From: Paraescarpia echinospica
Lineage: Eukaryota; Annelida; Polychaeta; Sabellida; Siboglinidae
Assembly: GCA_020002185.1 (NCBI GenBank)
Contig: CM034538.1
Coordinates: 4,249,414 to 4,313,413, forward strand
Direction of reading: 5' to 3'
Length of the DNA stretch: 64,000 nucleotides
The notes under the pieces were generated by a model that saw only the letters and a list, made by a program, of their open reading frames with translations, was not told where the DNA came from and ran no database searches. Within the stretch, counting starts at the first letter, position 1; each line of letters begins with the position of its first letter. Shown here one piece after another: positions 33,746 to 43,928 of this stretch. A program made the translations under genes and the position numbers.

Positions 33746-34494
33746 CGTCGCAGCTACAGCGCCTCACGCGTAGGTTTTTGAACTACCGTTGTGATACCAT
33801 ACCTTCTCTTCTACGCTAAAAGACATAATATTACTTACTGATTTCTTACACTGAACAACTTGAGCGGTACATCGAACGACTGACTAATAAAATATAACTT
33901 ACCGTCTCCTTTCATTTGTTCACAATAGAGTCCTCGTTGTAATATCCGATTTACTATAGGCCACTATATTCCAATTACTTGTGCACGAACAATAATAATA
34001 ATCCACTATAAAGCCAACTTCAGCTTAATAATACAGCACACTTATTAGAAAACAGTCTTACTCCTAGCAAGTCCACAGTATGAATAATAAAACGCTTTCT
34101 CCAGTTAGCGTCGGTCTATATTATTTTAGCCCCTAGCGTTCCACCTCACGTCCATACGACCGAACTTTGTACTACGCCTACAGCTAGCCTTAACTAGGTC
34201 ACCGACGCCGTCATCAATCATTGACACCAGCAGCAGCGGCAGCCGTTGCATTAAGGAATACGTCACCAACTACGGGTTTGTACAGGAACGCGACAGAATA
34301 AAATAGCTAACTCACAACACCCTATTTTCCCACACAACTAATACACCGACCTAGGCTAGTGACCAAATAATAATAAGCCTTCCAGTTTTCCCTGGTTAGT
34401 ACACAAACACGATGGATTCAAATACTCTTTATTTTCCCTATAGGCTACACTACACTATTTGTTTACGTCTACATAACCACGAGTTTTCATAACC
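33746..34494. other. Polinton left-end interior, non-coding as far as seen
   Basis: AT-rich sequence between the proline-rich frame and the terminal repeat. No gene recognised. Confidence 0.35.
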
Positions 34495-34869
34495 TCACAC
34501 ATAACCACGATTTTCATAACCTCACACATAAGTGTCTGATTACTCATTCTTGCACTAGAGGATCTACTGTCTACTTTATTATAGCATTATACATAACCAC
34601 TAGAGGCCAGCACTATACACCATTATACACATTTACGTCAATAGAGGTCAGCACTATACAACTATACACTTACGTGAACCTGCGGCAACTATAAAAAGGG
34701 GTCAACTGGTTATTAATCAACGTTTTAAATCAAGTAGATTTTTATGACAGGTCATTCATTATTTATTTTTTATCAGTAGGAATCCGTTTGGAATGACTGG
34801 TCCAAAAACCCTTTGATGTCCTTTGATTTTTGATTCCTGTACGGTGTTGTCAGTCCCCTCTACACTACT
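34495..34869 (-). repeat. Polinton terminal repeat, left end (inverted in place)
   Basis: Similar to 45050-45416 along its length with several indels. Shared blocks include TAGAGGCCAGCACTATACAC, a GGTCATTCAT block and the last 100 bp to the terminus. A TATAAAA box at 34690-34696 sits inside. Because it lies in the same direction as the right repeat instead of inverted, this end has been flipped. Confidence 0.88.
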
Positions 34870-34875
34870 AACACA
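34870..34875. repeat. Target site duplication of the Polinton, left copy
   Basis: AACACA, the complement of TGTGTT found at 45417-45422 beyond the right terminus. The inversion of this end explains the complement. Confidence 0.85.
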
Positions 34876-35365
34876 TTCTCACCCTTGGTTGGTTCTAGCA
34901 CATATTGAGAAAGGAAACTATCTTATACTAAAAAAAACTTGTGGTCCTCACTCCCCGTACAGTCCCGTTTGCTCACTTTCCTTATAGCGTTTTGTTTGTT
35001 TTCATTATTTTCTATGCTTATGTTTGGACTTCGATAAACTAACCCAATTTAATCGTTAACGTTGAGTTTCCTGTAACTATATTACACCAAACAGCTTCTT
35101 CATAATCTGCTTCTCTTTCTAATTTTATTTCATAGGCCTGGATAGATTTTTTAATATATAAAATAACTCCTCTTCTTTCTATTCTATCTTTCGTAAACAT
35201 TACTTAGCCTGTCAGTCCCAATTCGGCATCTGCTATATCGGTGGTTGCCCATGATTCGGTTATACCTATTATGTGAGGGTCAATATCTTCTATCATAATG
35301 TTAGTTCATTTCTTTTTTCTATGCTCCTTACATTTAAATAAACGCATTGAGAGATTAGACTAGAT
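34876..35365 (-). pseudogene. CR1 retrotransposon endonuclease domain, 5' flank of the Polinton insertion
   Basis: Minus-strand translation from about 35365 gives NVRSIEKRNELTLMIEDIDP, HIIGITESWATTDIADAELG, then a DRIERRGVILYIKK block. These are the start of an AP endonuclease domain. It ends beside the Polinton terminus at the codon where the other flank (45417 onward) resumes. The 34880-34975 part is nearly the same as 50188-50285 in the other CR1 copy. Several stops are present. Confidence 0.8.
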
Positions 35366-35480
35366 TGTGAGATTAGTCTAGAAGGTAGTAAAATCAATTC
35401 GTCAGACGGTTACATAGAATAAGTACCAAATTATCCATGGATGTATATCATGACCATAGCAAGAAGAATTTATAGTTTAA

Positions 35481-35999
35481 AGGAAATAAAAACAAGGCAT
35501 TAGCTAAAATCCGTTTTCCATGTGTACAGAAAGTTTAATATTGCATGTAACATTCGAGAACATTAAAAAAATAAAGAAAATACATTTGTAGCATAAATTC
35601 GATTTTAATCCCGTCCGTGTAGCGATTCCCGCGGAAAATAAAAATTTAATGAGCTAGGCGATCACGTGGTATCTTAACGTCACACATGACTCACACTCGC
35701 AGCAGGCCGACCCTTGCTATGCATTCAGAGCATGTTTACATGGATAATGTTGGGGTCGAAACGAGCGTCAGAATGAGTTGTTATGCAATAATCCGATGTA
35801 ATACAAACACTAGTCATCACAGACGAACAAGCAGTTATTTTACGGTTCCACGTGAATTAAATTTTATTCAAAACAATGAATGCGAATGAGCTTACAGTAC
35901 AAGTCGACTAGGTTTCGCCGAGCTTGGCCCTGGGCTCGTTTTCAGAATTATATCGAACGCAACCAACGGGAGATAATGTACACCAATATACATACATAG
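35481..35999 (+). mobile_element. Family X4 element, copy C (outer part of a type-1 arm)
   Basis: Starts after TTAA (35477-35480) with AGGAAATAAAAACAAGGCAT and follows the type-1 arm until CATACATAG at 35999, where the sequence switches abruptly to Polinton polymerase. The inner arm, core and second arm are missing. It matches the outer portion that copy B lacks, so both may be halves of one element separated by an inversion. Confidence 0.85.
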
Positions 36000-38612
36000 T
36001 ATCACCTCGAACGTCCCCGGCCACGAGACGGCGCAATCCTTCGTCACGACCGGGGATTCAAACGAGCTCACGAAGCGCCTGATCATCGCCCTGGAGGCCG
36101 TGAGCAAAGCGGCATGCGCGGCTCTGCAACCGTCGTACGACTCTACCTTCGAAGAGATCGCCGAGCGCGAAGACAATTGGCGACTCAAGTGTCAAGAGAT
36201 GGAGGCGGCGTCGGCGGCTTCGGACAAGAACCCGTACACCGTACTCGCCGAGTGCCTGTGGGCCCGTCTACGACAGCTCCCCGTCCTCGGCTTCAACTCG
36301 GGTAAGTACGTCCTGAACGTCGTCAAAAAGTATCTCACTCCCGTGTTCATGACCGAAGGACAGAACATATCGTCGGCCTTTACGATCAAACGTCAGAACA
36401 ACTTCATGTGACAAACGACGGCGACGCTCAAGTTCCTGGACATCACCAACTACATAGCCCCCGGTTTTAGCTACGATAAGTTTCTGAAGGCCTACGGCTG
36501 CGAAGTGATGAAGGGACATTTTCCATACGAGTACCTCGACGAGCTGCAGACATTGAACTGCCGCCACGGGAGGCTTTCTACAGCCACCTAAAACGTGAAG
36601 GGATCTCCGTCGCGGCGTACGAGGGTTGCGTGAAGGTATGGCGCGACGAAGTGATGACGACGCTGCGGGACTTCCTCGTCTGGTACAACAACAGGGACGT
36701 GGCACCGTTCTTGGAGGACATCGACAAACAGTTCGCCTTCTACCAGCAGCGCCGCATCGATATGTTCAAAGACGCCATCAGCGTACCGGGTCTAACGCTA
36801 CTCTACCTGTTCAACGATCTCCCGCCGACGCATCACTTCACTCTCTTCAACAAGCCGAACAAGGACCTGCACCGGCTCGTGCATTCGCAGATCGTCGGCG
36901 GTCCCTCGATCATTTTCGCGCGTCATCACGAGGCCGACGTAACCGTTCTACGCCGAACCGAGTACGGCGAGTCGGCGCCGACTTGTCGCTCGATCGTGGG
37001 CTTTGACGCAAATACTCTCTACATCTGGGCTTTCACACAAGACATGCCGATGGGGTGGTACACGCGCCGCCGCGAGGAGAACGCCTTTCGGCCGGAACGC
37101 CTGCACCGCTACGGCCGTATGGCCGTACAGTGGCTGACGTGGGAGGCCGAGCGGACGGCTTGTGTCGGGAGACGAAGACGGCATACCAGTTCCAATGGTG
37201 CTTCTTCCACGGCTGTCCGTGTATGGGGAGGGAAACAAACGATTTTAGCGGAAAGCTGATGAGTCAACTGTACGCTGAAACGATCATCACCGTAGCCTAC
37301 CTTCGCCGCTTCGTCACCGTCGTCGAGATGTGGGAGTGCCAGTGGCGCGAGGTGAGACCGCCGCCGCCGCCGGAGACCCGTCGCTGGAGCGGCGGGAACA
37401 TTACGCGGTCGACGATCTTGAAGGCCGTACTCGACGGCAACCCCTTCGGCCTATTAGAGTAGTTCCGGATGTGCTGCGCGACACCTTCACCGAGATGCAG
37501 CCTATCTTCAAGAACGCCTACATTACATGCAATGATCTCAGCCCGTTCATGCGTCGCTACGCCGAAGCGCACGAGCTCCTGGCCTGACCTCAGGGACGCT
37601 CATGGGGAGCTTTTTTGGCACCAAGATTCTGCTCGCGAATCCCCTACTATGGTGGTATCTGAAGAACGGACTCGTCGTCGACCGCGTGTACCAGATCGTC
37701 GAGTACGTCCCGACCGCGTACTTTCGCCGCTTCGGCGACTCGGTCTCCGCCGCGCGACGCGAGGGCGACAGCGACCCCGACAAGGCCATCCTCGCCGATA
37801 CGTTTAAACTTCTTGGGAACAGTTCCTATGGGAAAACTATCACGTGAGTCGATCTCTACCGGGAAATCGTCTCCCGGTGCCGCGACGCTGATCAACGATC
37901 GACGCTTCCGTCAGCTCGACGTCGTCGTACCCGACGGTCTCTACGAGGTGGCGATGAACAAGCGAACCGTCAAGTACGCGCTTCCCATCCAGATCGGCTA
38001 CTTCATGTACCAGTACGCTAAACTAAGTATGCTGGAGTTTTACTACGACTTCATCGCTACCTACGTACCGCGTCCCCTGTTCCAGTACTGCGCAATGGAT
38101 ACCGACTCAACGTATTTGGGCCTCGCGAGCTCGAGGAGGAGGCTAAGTGCGAGCACTACTTCCGCCACCGAGGGGAATGGTTCCCGTCGGAGTAGTGCGA
38201 CGATCACGCGGAGGCGTACATACAGTGCCGACTCGCCGGCCGACCGTGGGACGCGCCCGCCTAATGTTGCGCGAAGCGTCGGACGTACGATAAGAGAAAG
38301 CCGGGCCTCTTCAAAGAGGAATGGTTCCGCCGCGGTATCGTCGAGCTCTTCAGCAAGACCTACTACTGTTTCGGTGCTGCCGGGGATAAGTACAGCACGA
38401 AGGGGTTGAGCAAGCGTCAGAACGACATCGACAAGGACGACTTCCTCGCCATGCTGCGCGGTCAACGGAGCTGTAGCGGATGGAACCGCGGCTTCCAAGT
38501 GAAGGAATCGTCCATGCTGACGTACATTCAGGAGCGCGCGGCGTTGAGCTACTTCTACGCCTAACGTCGCGTGCTCGACGACGGAGTCACCACGGCACAT
38601 ATACTCGTATAA
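36000..38612 (+). pseudogene. Polinton protein-primed DNA polymerase B, 5'-truncated and frameshifted
   Basis: Reads from the junction at 36000 into the exonuclease region (PVLGFNSGKYVLNVVKKYL near 36280, then LKFLDITNYIAPGFSYDKFL after a TGA at 36409-36411). The palm follows in 36630-37259 with GFDANTLYIWAFTQDMPMGW (motif A). Motif B, KLLGNSSYGKT, is at 37806-37838. Motif C, AMDTDSTY, is at 38092-38115 and carries the catalytic Asp pair. The C-terminal GFQVKESSMLTYIQERAALS lies near 38490-38550. At least five frame changes and two nonsense codons break it. The N-terminal third is missing at the breakpoint at 36000. It would replicate the element using a terminal protein. Convergent with the protease-to-ATPase block. 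Confidence 0.92.
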
Positions 38613-38826
38613 ACAAACAACACTACCCTACCTAAGGGGACCTAAACACTACCCTAAGGGACACAACCCCTACCCTACCCTACCTAAGGGGCCCGCCCTC
38701 CCTAGGGGTAGGGGTATGTATGTATGTATCTATGTAGGAAGGAAATAATAATAAAGAGTGAACAACAATATCAACGCAGTTTTCATTGTCTTTTATTTAC
38801 CACTCACTACTAAGTGATGCGAAAAT
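38613..38826. terminator. Convergent 3' ends: poly(A) signals on both strands
   Basis: AATAAA at 38750-38755 (+) serves the polymerase side, and AATAAA on the minus strand at 38797-38792 serves the protease/capsid side. Between 38615 and 38720 lie short CCCTACC / TAAGGGG tandem repeats with a palindromic CCCCTTAGG character. Confidence 0.65.
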
Positions 38827-39276
38827 TCATTGCTGTTTTAGCCAGTCGAATACGAGACAGTCGTTAGCCACCCTATCAGGGCCGAACAGGCACTGGAAGA
38901 CCTTTAACGGCATACCGGGGCATCGTAAGAGCAGGTAGGCGACGCAATATTGTTCGCATACATTAGATACCCCGCTCTGCAGTCTCTTGTCGTTGTACGT
39001 CCACGAGTCGCAGTTACGGCGAAGGAAGGCGTAGAAGTCGGCGTGTAGCGGTGGCAGTCCGTACGAGTCGAAGTAGTCGCCTCGCCGATCGGCGTCCACG
39101 TAGACGGCCACCCTGTGTTCCCCCGGTTCGTCACCGTCGTCGGTGTTGCACACGAAGGCCGTCGGGTAAGCGGTGAGTCGTCTTTTCGGTAGCTCGTCTT
39201 TAGGCAGGACACCGATGACGACATTTTTAGTGAACGCGTCGTGCTTCAGGAGATGCATGAGCTGAAACGTGTCCAT
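38827..39276 (-). CDS. Polinton cysteine protease (adenovirus-type maturation protease)
   Basis: Intact 149-residue frame. Adenain-like features are visible: GEHRVAVYVD with the catalytic His (about residue 55), FDSYGLPPLHADF with the Asp/Glu-loop region (residues ~69-81), and CEQYCVAYLLL with the catalytic Cys (about residue 110). Related enzymes mature capsid proteins during virion assembly. The start ATG at 39276 lies two bases after the capsid stop at 39279, a compact spacing that supports this start. It is one of the few intact genes of the element. A minus-strand AATAAA follows the stop within 36 bp. Confidence 0.88.
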   Translation of the reverse strand: MDTFQLMHLLKHDAFTKNVVIGVLPKDELPKRRLTAYPTAFVCNTDDGDEPGEHRVAVYVDADRRGDYFDSYGLPPLHADFYAFLRRNCDSWTYNDKRLQSGVSNVCEQYCVAYLLLRCPGMPLKVFQCLFGPDRVANDCLVFDWLKQQ

Positions 39277-39278
39277 GC

Positions 39279-40525
39279 TCAGTAGTCGTACACGACGTTC
39301 GCCGTCTGGTCCAGCGCCGCTGCGAAGTGTACCTCCACCCGCAGGTTCCCCTTACGCACGACGTGGAAATGATCCCGTCGCAACAGTCGGGCGACAGGTC
39401 GAAGCCGAAGACAGTGTAGCCGCCGCCTAAGTCGGTGCGCGACAGGTCGTTACCCTCGTCCTCGTTCGCCTTTCCCGTCGCCCCGAAGAGGTTCATGTAG
39501 CATCGGATGAAACGTCGACCCGCGAAGTTCGGCTGCAGCTGCTTGCTCGGCACCTGGCGTCCGTTGATGTAGAGGGCGAGGAAGTTTATGTCGTGGTGCT
39601 TCGCTTTAAACGGGTTTTTATCGTAGGCACCGTTATAGGCGTCGTTGTCGACCAGACACATGAACACGCGTTTCGGGAGGGCACCCAGGTAGACGTTCTT
39701 GTGAGTATGAGACATCATGCCCTGCGGTATCGAGAACACCTTGCAGTCGACTCGACGTAGCGGATACTTGGCCGTCCCCTTCGTCAACGCTTTAAAGTGA
39801 CCGAGCTGGACTGCCGGATTCACCTTAGCTTTTCGCACTTGAAGGAAGGTCTCAAGCAGCACGATTTTGAACCCCGGATCGACGACCGCTCCCAGGAGCG
39901 CGAAGGCGTCCTTGCTTCGCACCAGTCGGATCTTTACGTCGACGCCGTTCAGTAGGTATCGGTCTTGCATGAACACTTTGGCGTGCAGGCGTCCCAACAG
40001 GTCCACGTCGCCACTGTTCCGTATGAAGAGGCGCCGCTGCGCGTACCCGTTGTTAGCATTCGCGGTCGCTTCCATGTATCCGGGGGTATCCTTGTACCAC
40101 AGACTGCCTCCGAGCTGCGTATTTTTGGCGTCGGCACCGTAACTCAGCAGGGTTTCGATATAGGCCCGGTAGGGATACGTATTGGTCGACGGCGTCACGA
40201 GCGTGCCGTTCAGCGACACGTCGACTTGACTGAACAGCGAATGCAGAAAATTGTTGACCGGGGTCACGACGCTGCAGTCTACGAGATCAGTACCGTCCCC
40301 CTGCACCACTTTGACTCGCGCGTACAGTCTAACGTTCGCCAGGTCCAGATAGTCGTCTCCCGATCCCGGGACGAGGATCTCGATAGGGTTGCCCGCGTCG
40401 AGGGCCGTCAGCGGCTGGTGATCGATCCACTGACTGGTCTAGATGCTCGTCTGCGTCATCGGAACGCTGAACAGGTCCAGTTCGCTCTTTAGGCCCTCGC
40501 ACGACTGTCGACGCAGGAACGCCAT
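39279..40525 (-). pseudogene. Polinton major capsid protein (hexon-like double jelly roll), disrupted
   Basis: A start ATG at 40525 opens a frame that meets a TAG at 40439-40441 after about 28 codons. The same frame then continues for some 360 codons. Family-typical blocks include VNNFLHSLFSQVDVSLNGTL, a TYPYRAYIETLLSYG block and LNGVDVKIRLVRSKDAF. Near 39365 the reading moves to another frame, whose stop TGA is at 39281-39279. The family forms the icosahedral capsid shell of adintovirus/Polinton virions. The nonsense codon can be explained by one C-to-T change. Two lesions (one stop, one frameshift) are visible. Confidence 0.88.
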
Positions 40526-40578
40526 TCTAGTTGGTGAATATGTCGCTCGACGTCTGTTCCTTTCGACGACGTTTCTTC

Positions 40579-41159
40579 TTACATGGCGCTTCGAAACAGG
40601 CCGCTGGTGACGGAGTCGCGCCGTGGTTGCCCGATGACGAAGTCGTCGTCGTCGTCCCCCGGCAACAACGCATCGGGACTCGCGATAACGGACGATTCGA
40701 AGCCCAGTATGCTCTTCAGGTGGCTCCGAGGTGTATGTTAAATTTGACACCCGGCGATAGACGCAGCTTCATCCGGTTAGAAATGCGGCTGTACTCCAGG
40801 TGGGTCTTGACTTTATCGGTGCTCAGTCTCGTTAGTGTCTCGTTGATTTTGTGCATCAACTCATAAGCACTGTTGTAAAAGCCGTGAGGGATGTTGCCTT
40901 GCCGGTGAATTTCACCACCGTCCAAGGTGGTATAAATGCCCCCCTCCCCCGCCTTGCAAGCCAAGAAGAAGTACGCGTCCTCTTCTCTCACGTTGTATCA
41001 GGTATGCGGGTACTGTAGCACCACTAGCCGGCATTCCCACTGCCCCGACAGGTCGATGTGTTGCGGTAGATTCGTGATGTAGTGAGTCAACGTGTTTTCG
41101 GGATGCCCTTTCATAGAGGCATTGCTCGGTAACGTCAGATAAAAGTCTGACGATGTCAT
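40579..41159 (-). pseudogene. Polinton minor capsid (penton) protein, disrupted
   Basis: The ATG at 41159 starts a frame with an ENTLTHYITNLP block, then LSGQWECRLVVLQYPHT, typical of the start of Polinton pentons. It hits TGA at 41000-40998 and continues with an IPHGFYNSAYELMHKINETL block (the usual PGxYxS motif). The C-terminal part is in another frame after about 40720, ending at TAA 40581-40579. Penton-like single jelly-roll proteins occupy capsid vertices. Identification rests on these motifs and on the position beside the major capsid gene. Confidence 0.75.
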
Positions 41160-41454
41160 CGCGTTTCATAGACGGACTCGGTAGAAGGTAACCGAGACAG
41201 CTACTCAGCAGCGCCGTCCACAGGTTGGAGTCGCCCTGGCCGCGCGTTAGACTGTATATACTGACCACGATAACCGTGTACAGGACGACGATCTGACACA
41301 GGAAGATGATCTCGGCTTTAGGGCATTCGTTGCCGCAGAAACGCCATGGAATGTGTTCGCGGACGTCGTGGTCGTCGTCGATAGCATCGGTCGCATCGAC
41401 AACGGTGGATGCGGCGGTATCTTCGGAGGCGGTCGTTGTCAACTCGTCGGTCAT
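41160..41454 (-). CDS. Polinton-associated single-span membrane protein
   Basis: The frame from ATG 41454 shows an acidic N-terminus, an IPWRFCGNECPKAEIIFL block, and a hydrophobic segment (about residues 49-67). The C-terminal motif is LWTALLSSCLGYLLPSPSMK. This short protein with a C-terminal SSCLGYLLP motif recurs next to the penton gene in animal Polintons, as far as I recall. The open frame runs on to 40912, but only the first ~95 residues look conserved. The penton ATG starts inside its last codons (41159), so a small indel has probably removed its stop. Function unknown; virion membrane or minor structural roles are guesses. Confidence 0.6.
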
Positions 41455-41619
41455 CGGTGGTCGTTGTCATCTCGTCGGTCATCGTCGCACGACTGCCGCC
41501 TGACGATAAAGCATCCTCCCTTGATCATACGCGCGCAAGAAGGTACGACGCGTTGCAATCCTTGCAGTCGTACGCACCCGTCCAACGCCGCATGTCTACC
41601 GAGGCGGTGCGTCTACCCT
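41455..41619. other. Polinton intergenic region
   Basis: Short GC-rich gap between the integrase and membrane-protein genes. Frames on the plus strand here are antisense shadows. Confidence 0.4.
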
Positions 41620-42705
41620 TTATTGTCCACGAACGCCTTGGCGTCGATCCAGATGGTTGCTGGAAGCCGGATAACCGCCCCATTTCACCAGCACCTCCGC
41701 ACCGCCTCCCTTACGTCGCCGACGCTGTAGAACAGCCTCCATGCGATACAGTTTATCCTTCGGGACGGTTACTCGTTGTAGCTCCGGTTCGTAGAAGGTT
41801 CTGTCTAGTAGCGTTCCGGCGTCGTCCCTCAAACGGTAAACGGGAGGGTCGGACGGGTGCGTTTCTACAACGGTGAAGAGCTCTTCGCTCCAGTTAGCCA
41901 TGTACCCTTTCTTGAACCGACCCTTCACCTTGCTGATGCGTACGCGATCTCCCTCTCGCAGTTTCGGCTTGGCTCCGCGACCCTCGCCGGTGTACAACCG
42001 CTGAAGCACAGTATCCTGGTTCGCGGTGTTGACACTCGCCGGCGTCCTACCGATGCTTCGATGGTAGGTGTTGTTGTACGACCACACGAAGTCCGGCAAC
42101 GGCTCTACGTATCTCAGCGTCTGATGCTTCGTGAAGTACCTCCACATGCGGGTCTTTAGCGTCCGATTGAATCTTTCCACGACACTCGCTTTAGTCTCCT
42201 CGTTGTGCGTCACGAAATGGTGGACGCCGTGTTCCGTCAAAAGTTTCTGAAAGGGTCTGTTGAGAAACTCCCTCCCCTTGTCGGTCTGCAGCGCGTTCGG
42301 CGGTTGCTTCTGCTGCTGCAGCAGGCTCTCGAAGGCTGGACTGGCTTTACTCTTCAACGGGACGCACCACGCCCGCTTCGAAAAGACACCGATGACCGTC
42401 AATAGGAACGTTATACCGTCGTTGTACTTTTTCAGTTTACCTACGTCGACGAGATCGGCTTGCCACTGCCGGTTTCGACCGCATACGATAACGCAAAGTC
42501 GTTTGACCGGTTTGTGAAGCGTATAGGCATCCTGTTCCGATAGCCACTGCTTGACGATTGGTTTGGGTACTACAGTCTCTCGGTGCAACGCGTCGACGTC
42601 GCCGTAGCTGCCCGCCTGTTTCGGGTCGAAGTAGGCACGCATCAGGCGGTCCCGTTGAGGGCGGCGGCGCTTTCGTTGCGTACCACGATTCCGCCGGGAC
42701 ACCAT
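41620..42705 (-). CDS. Polinton integrase (retroviral-type DDE with C-terminal chromodomain)
   Basis: From ATG 42705 the product starts MVSRRNRGTQRKRRR. The catalytic core shows Asp in WQADLVDV, Asp in LQTDKGREF and Glu in TKASVVERFNRTLK. This is the DD(35)E arrangement of c-integrases, which insert Polintons with 6 bp duplications. After the core come a GDRVRISKVKGRFKKGYMANW domain and a C-terminal VLVKWGGYPAS start of a chromodomain. The last ~15 codons depart from the family pattern, so a frameshift near 41680 probably trims the chromodomain. Otherwise open over 360 codons. An upstream in-frame ATG at 42750 is less likely because a separate small ORF ends at 42731. A TATATATATA run at 42749-42761 precedes the gene. 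Confidence 0.9.
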   Translation of the reverse strand: MVSRRNRGTQRKRRRPQRDRLMRAYFDPKQAGSYGDVDALHRETVVPKPIVKQWLSEQDAYTLHKPVKRLCVIVCGRNRQWQADLVDVGKLKKYNDGITFLLTVIGVFSKRAWCVPLKSKASPAFESLLQQQKQPPNALQTDKGREFLNRPFQKLLTEHGVHHFVTHNEETKASVVERFNRTLKTRMWRYFTKHQTLRYVEPLPDFVWSYNNTYHRSIGRTPASVNTANQDTVLQRLYTGEGRGAKPKLREGDRVRISKVKGRFKKGYMANWSEELFTVVETHPSDPPVYRLRDDAGTLLDRTFYEPELQRVTVPKDKLYRMEAVLQRRRRKGGGAEVLVKWGGYPASSNHLDRRQGVRGQ

Positions 42706-42730
42706 GACGATGGCGGCGAGTCCGATCGAT

Positions 42731-42871
42731 TTACGAAAAATAATATACATATATATATATAGCGAAAGCCGCTGCGACTACGGCGAGGCCGACGACGACT
42801 ACCGAAATTCGAGGGAAGGTACTAGCTTGTGAGCGGCTCGGGCGTTTCAACCTCTTTAATATTTCTCCCAT
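42731..42871 (-). CDS. 46-residue single-span membrane protein
   Basis: A small frame from ATG 42871 to TAA 42733-42731. It has a basic N-terminal half with LKRLKRPSRSQ and a hydrophobic helix ISVVVVGLAVVAAAFAIYIY (residues 22-41). Its start lies within the end of the upstream conserved gene, as in the compact layout of this gene block, and the integrase ATG follows 26 bases later. Basic-then-hydrophobic small proteins are common in virus-like elements. No precise family can be named. Confidence 0.55.
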   Translation of the reverse strand: MGEILKRLKRPSRSQASTFPRISVVVVGLAVVAAAFAIYIYVYYFS

Positions 42872-43513
42872 TCGCACTCTAGAGACTTAGCGCGACGACG
42901 TTTACCCGACCATTTCGTCGCCTGGTGCTGCTTCTGTATGTACGCATAGGGACTTTCAGACGCCTCATACGGTCCCCGAACGCTTCCCATCCAACCGGCG
43001 GTAGCGCCTTCTTCCTTTTTCGCATGAGGTCGTTCACGAGATCGACCATGTTACTTCCCGCGATAGGTTTACCGTCGTACACGAACTCGCCGCGGTTGTT
43101 CCAGCAACACAACGGGTCGGTTTTCATTTTCTCGATCAGAAGATGGGCTTTCCCTTTCAGAGTTTTCGGCATGCTTTCCACGATCTCGCGCTCTATACCG
43201 CTCAGTGCCGTCGACGGCGGCAGTGGCGCCGGCGGCGGCTGGCCCTCCTCGGTCACCCCTTTCACCACGGACACGCGTACCGGTTGCTCCGCCCGAGACG
43301 CCTCAATCATATATTGTAGCGACTCAGCAGTTGATTGTACGACGCCACCTTATCTCGCTCGGATAAATCCGAGCGGTCTAGAACGTTTTTCATGTCGTTG
43401 TCCAGGCTACTCATCACACGCGACGTGGTCGTGCTCGGTGGCTGGTCGATTAACGGGAGGAGACTCTCCACCAACCGAGGGTCTACCAACGCCATCTTCT
43501 TCGCATGTTGCAT
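42855..43513 (-). pseudogene. Polinton conserved protein of unknown function, frameshifted
   Basis: Starts at ATG 43513 (MQHAKKMALVDPRLVESLL), overlapping the upstream stop as TGATG. Follows with MKNVLDRSDLSERDKVASYN, then a frame change near 43308. It continues with a proline-rich linker and MPKTLKGKAHLLIEKM, a CCWNNRGEFVYDGKPIAGSN block, and VDLVNDLMRKRK, then VGWEAFGDRM. The pattern 'KTL..KA..L...L....W...GE..Y.G.PI.GSN.VDLVND' is recurrent in animal Polintons. The C-terminus after about 42950 shifts frame again. No enzymatic motif is seen; it sits in the structural block, so a core or virion role is a plausible inference. Confidence 0.65.
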
Positions 43514-43857
43514 CACCCGATAACCTGTCTGAGCAGCGGGAGAAGGACGGTGCTCGCTAACGGGGCTAGCAGCGCTGTCAGAAACCCGCCCGCACCCGTT
43601 TGCAAGACCGGCCACTTCTGTTTGACGGAGACCTGTTTCGACATCAACTTTCGCAGATGCTTCTTGTATTTTGACAGTACTTTTTTCTGTTTCGCTGACA
43701 ATTTCACGTTCCCTTTCAATATGGTATTTGCGCAGTCGCACAGACTACAGATGAAGTCGGGATGTTCGTTGGCAATTATGGCTTTTCTCAACTTTATATT
43801 CTTACAGGCATTCAGCATCTGCAGACCTAAGATATGCTTCTTCACGCGCCCTGTCAT
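43513..43857 (-). CDS. Polinton small basic protein with hydrophobic C-terminus
   Basis: Open frame from ATG 43857 to TGA 43515-43513, 114 residues. N-terminal MTGRVKKHILGLQMLNACKN, a Cys pair (CSLCDCA), and a strongly basic KGNVKLSAKQKKVLSKYKKH region. A GGFLTALLAPLASTVLLPLL hydrophobic end follows. The arrangement (basic middle, Gly/Leu-rich C-terminus) resembles the pX/core-precursor-like small proteins found in this place in Polintons and may bind DNA or membrane. The stop and the next start overlap by one base (TGATG), a sign of the element's compact coding. Intact as far as visible. Confidence 0.65.
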   Translation of the reverse strand: MTGRVKKHILGLQMLNACKNIKLRKAIIANEHPDFICSLCDCANTILKGNVKLSAKQKKVLSKYKKHLRKLMSKQVSVKQKWPVLQTGAGGFLTALLAPLASTVLLPLLRQVIG

Positions 43858-43928
43858 CCTGACGCCTCCCGACGAGTGACGTCCACGGTGACGCGTCCCT
43901 CTTTTTATACTCTCGGCACCTAGACGTA

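Noticed and set aside
36114..38600. Antisense and alternate-frame ORFs across the polymerase region
   Set aside because: GC-rich coding DNA leaves shadow frames open; only the frames with polymerase motifs A, B and C were kept.
43307..43741. 144-codon gene starting upstream of 43513
   Set aside because: The part before 43513 is a shadow of the basic protein gene; the real start overlaps that gene's stop.
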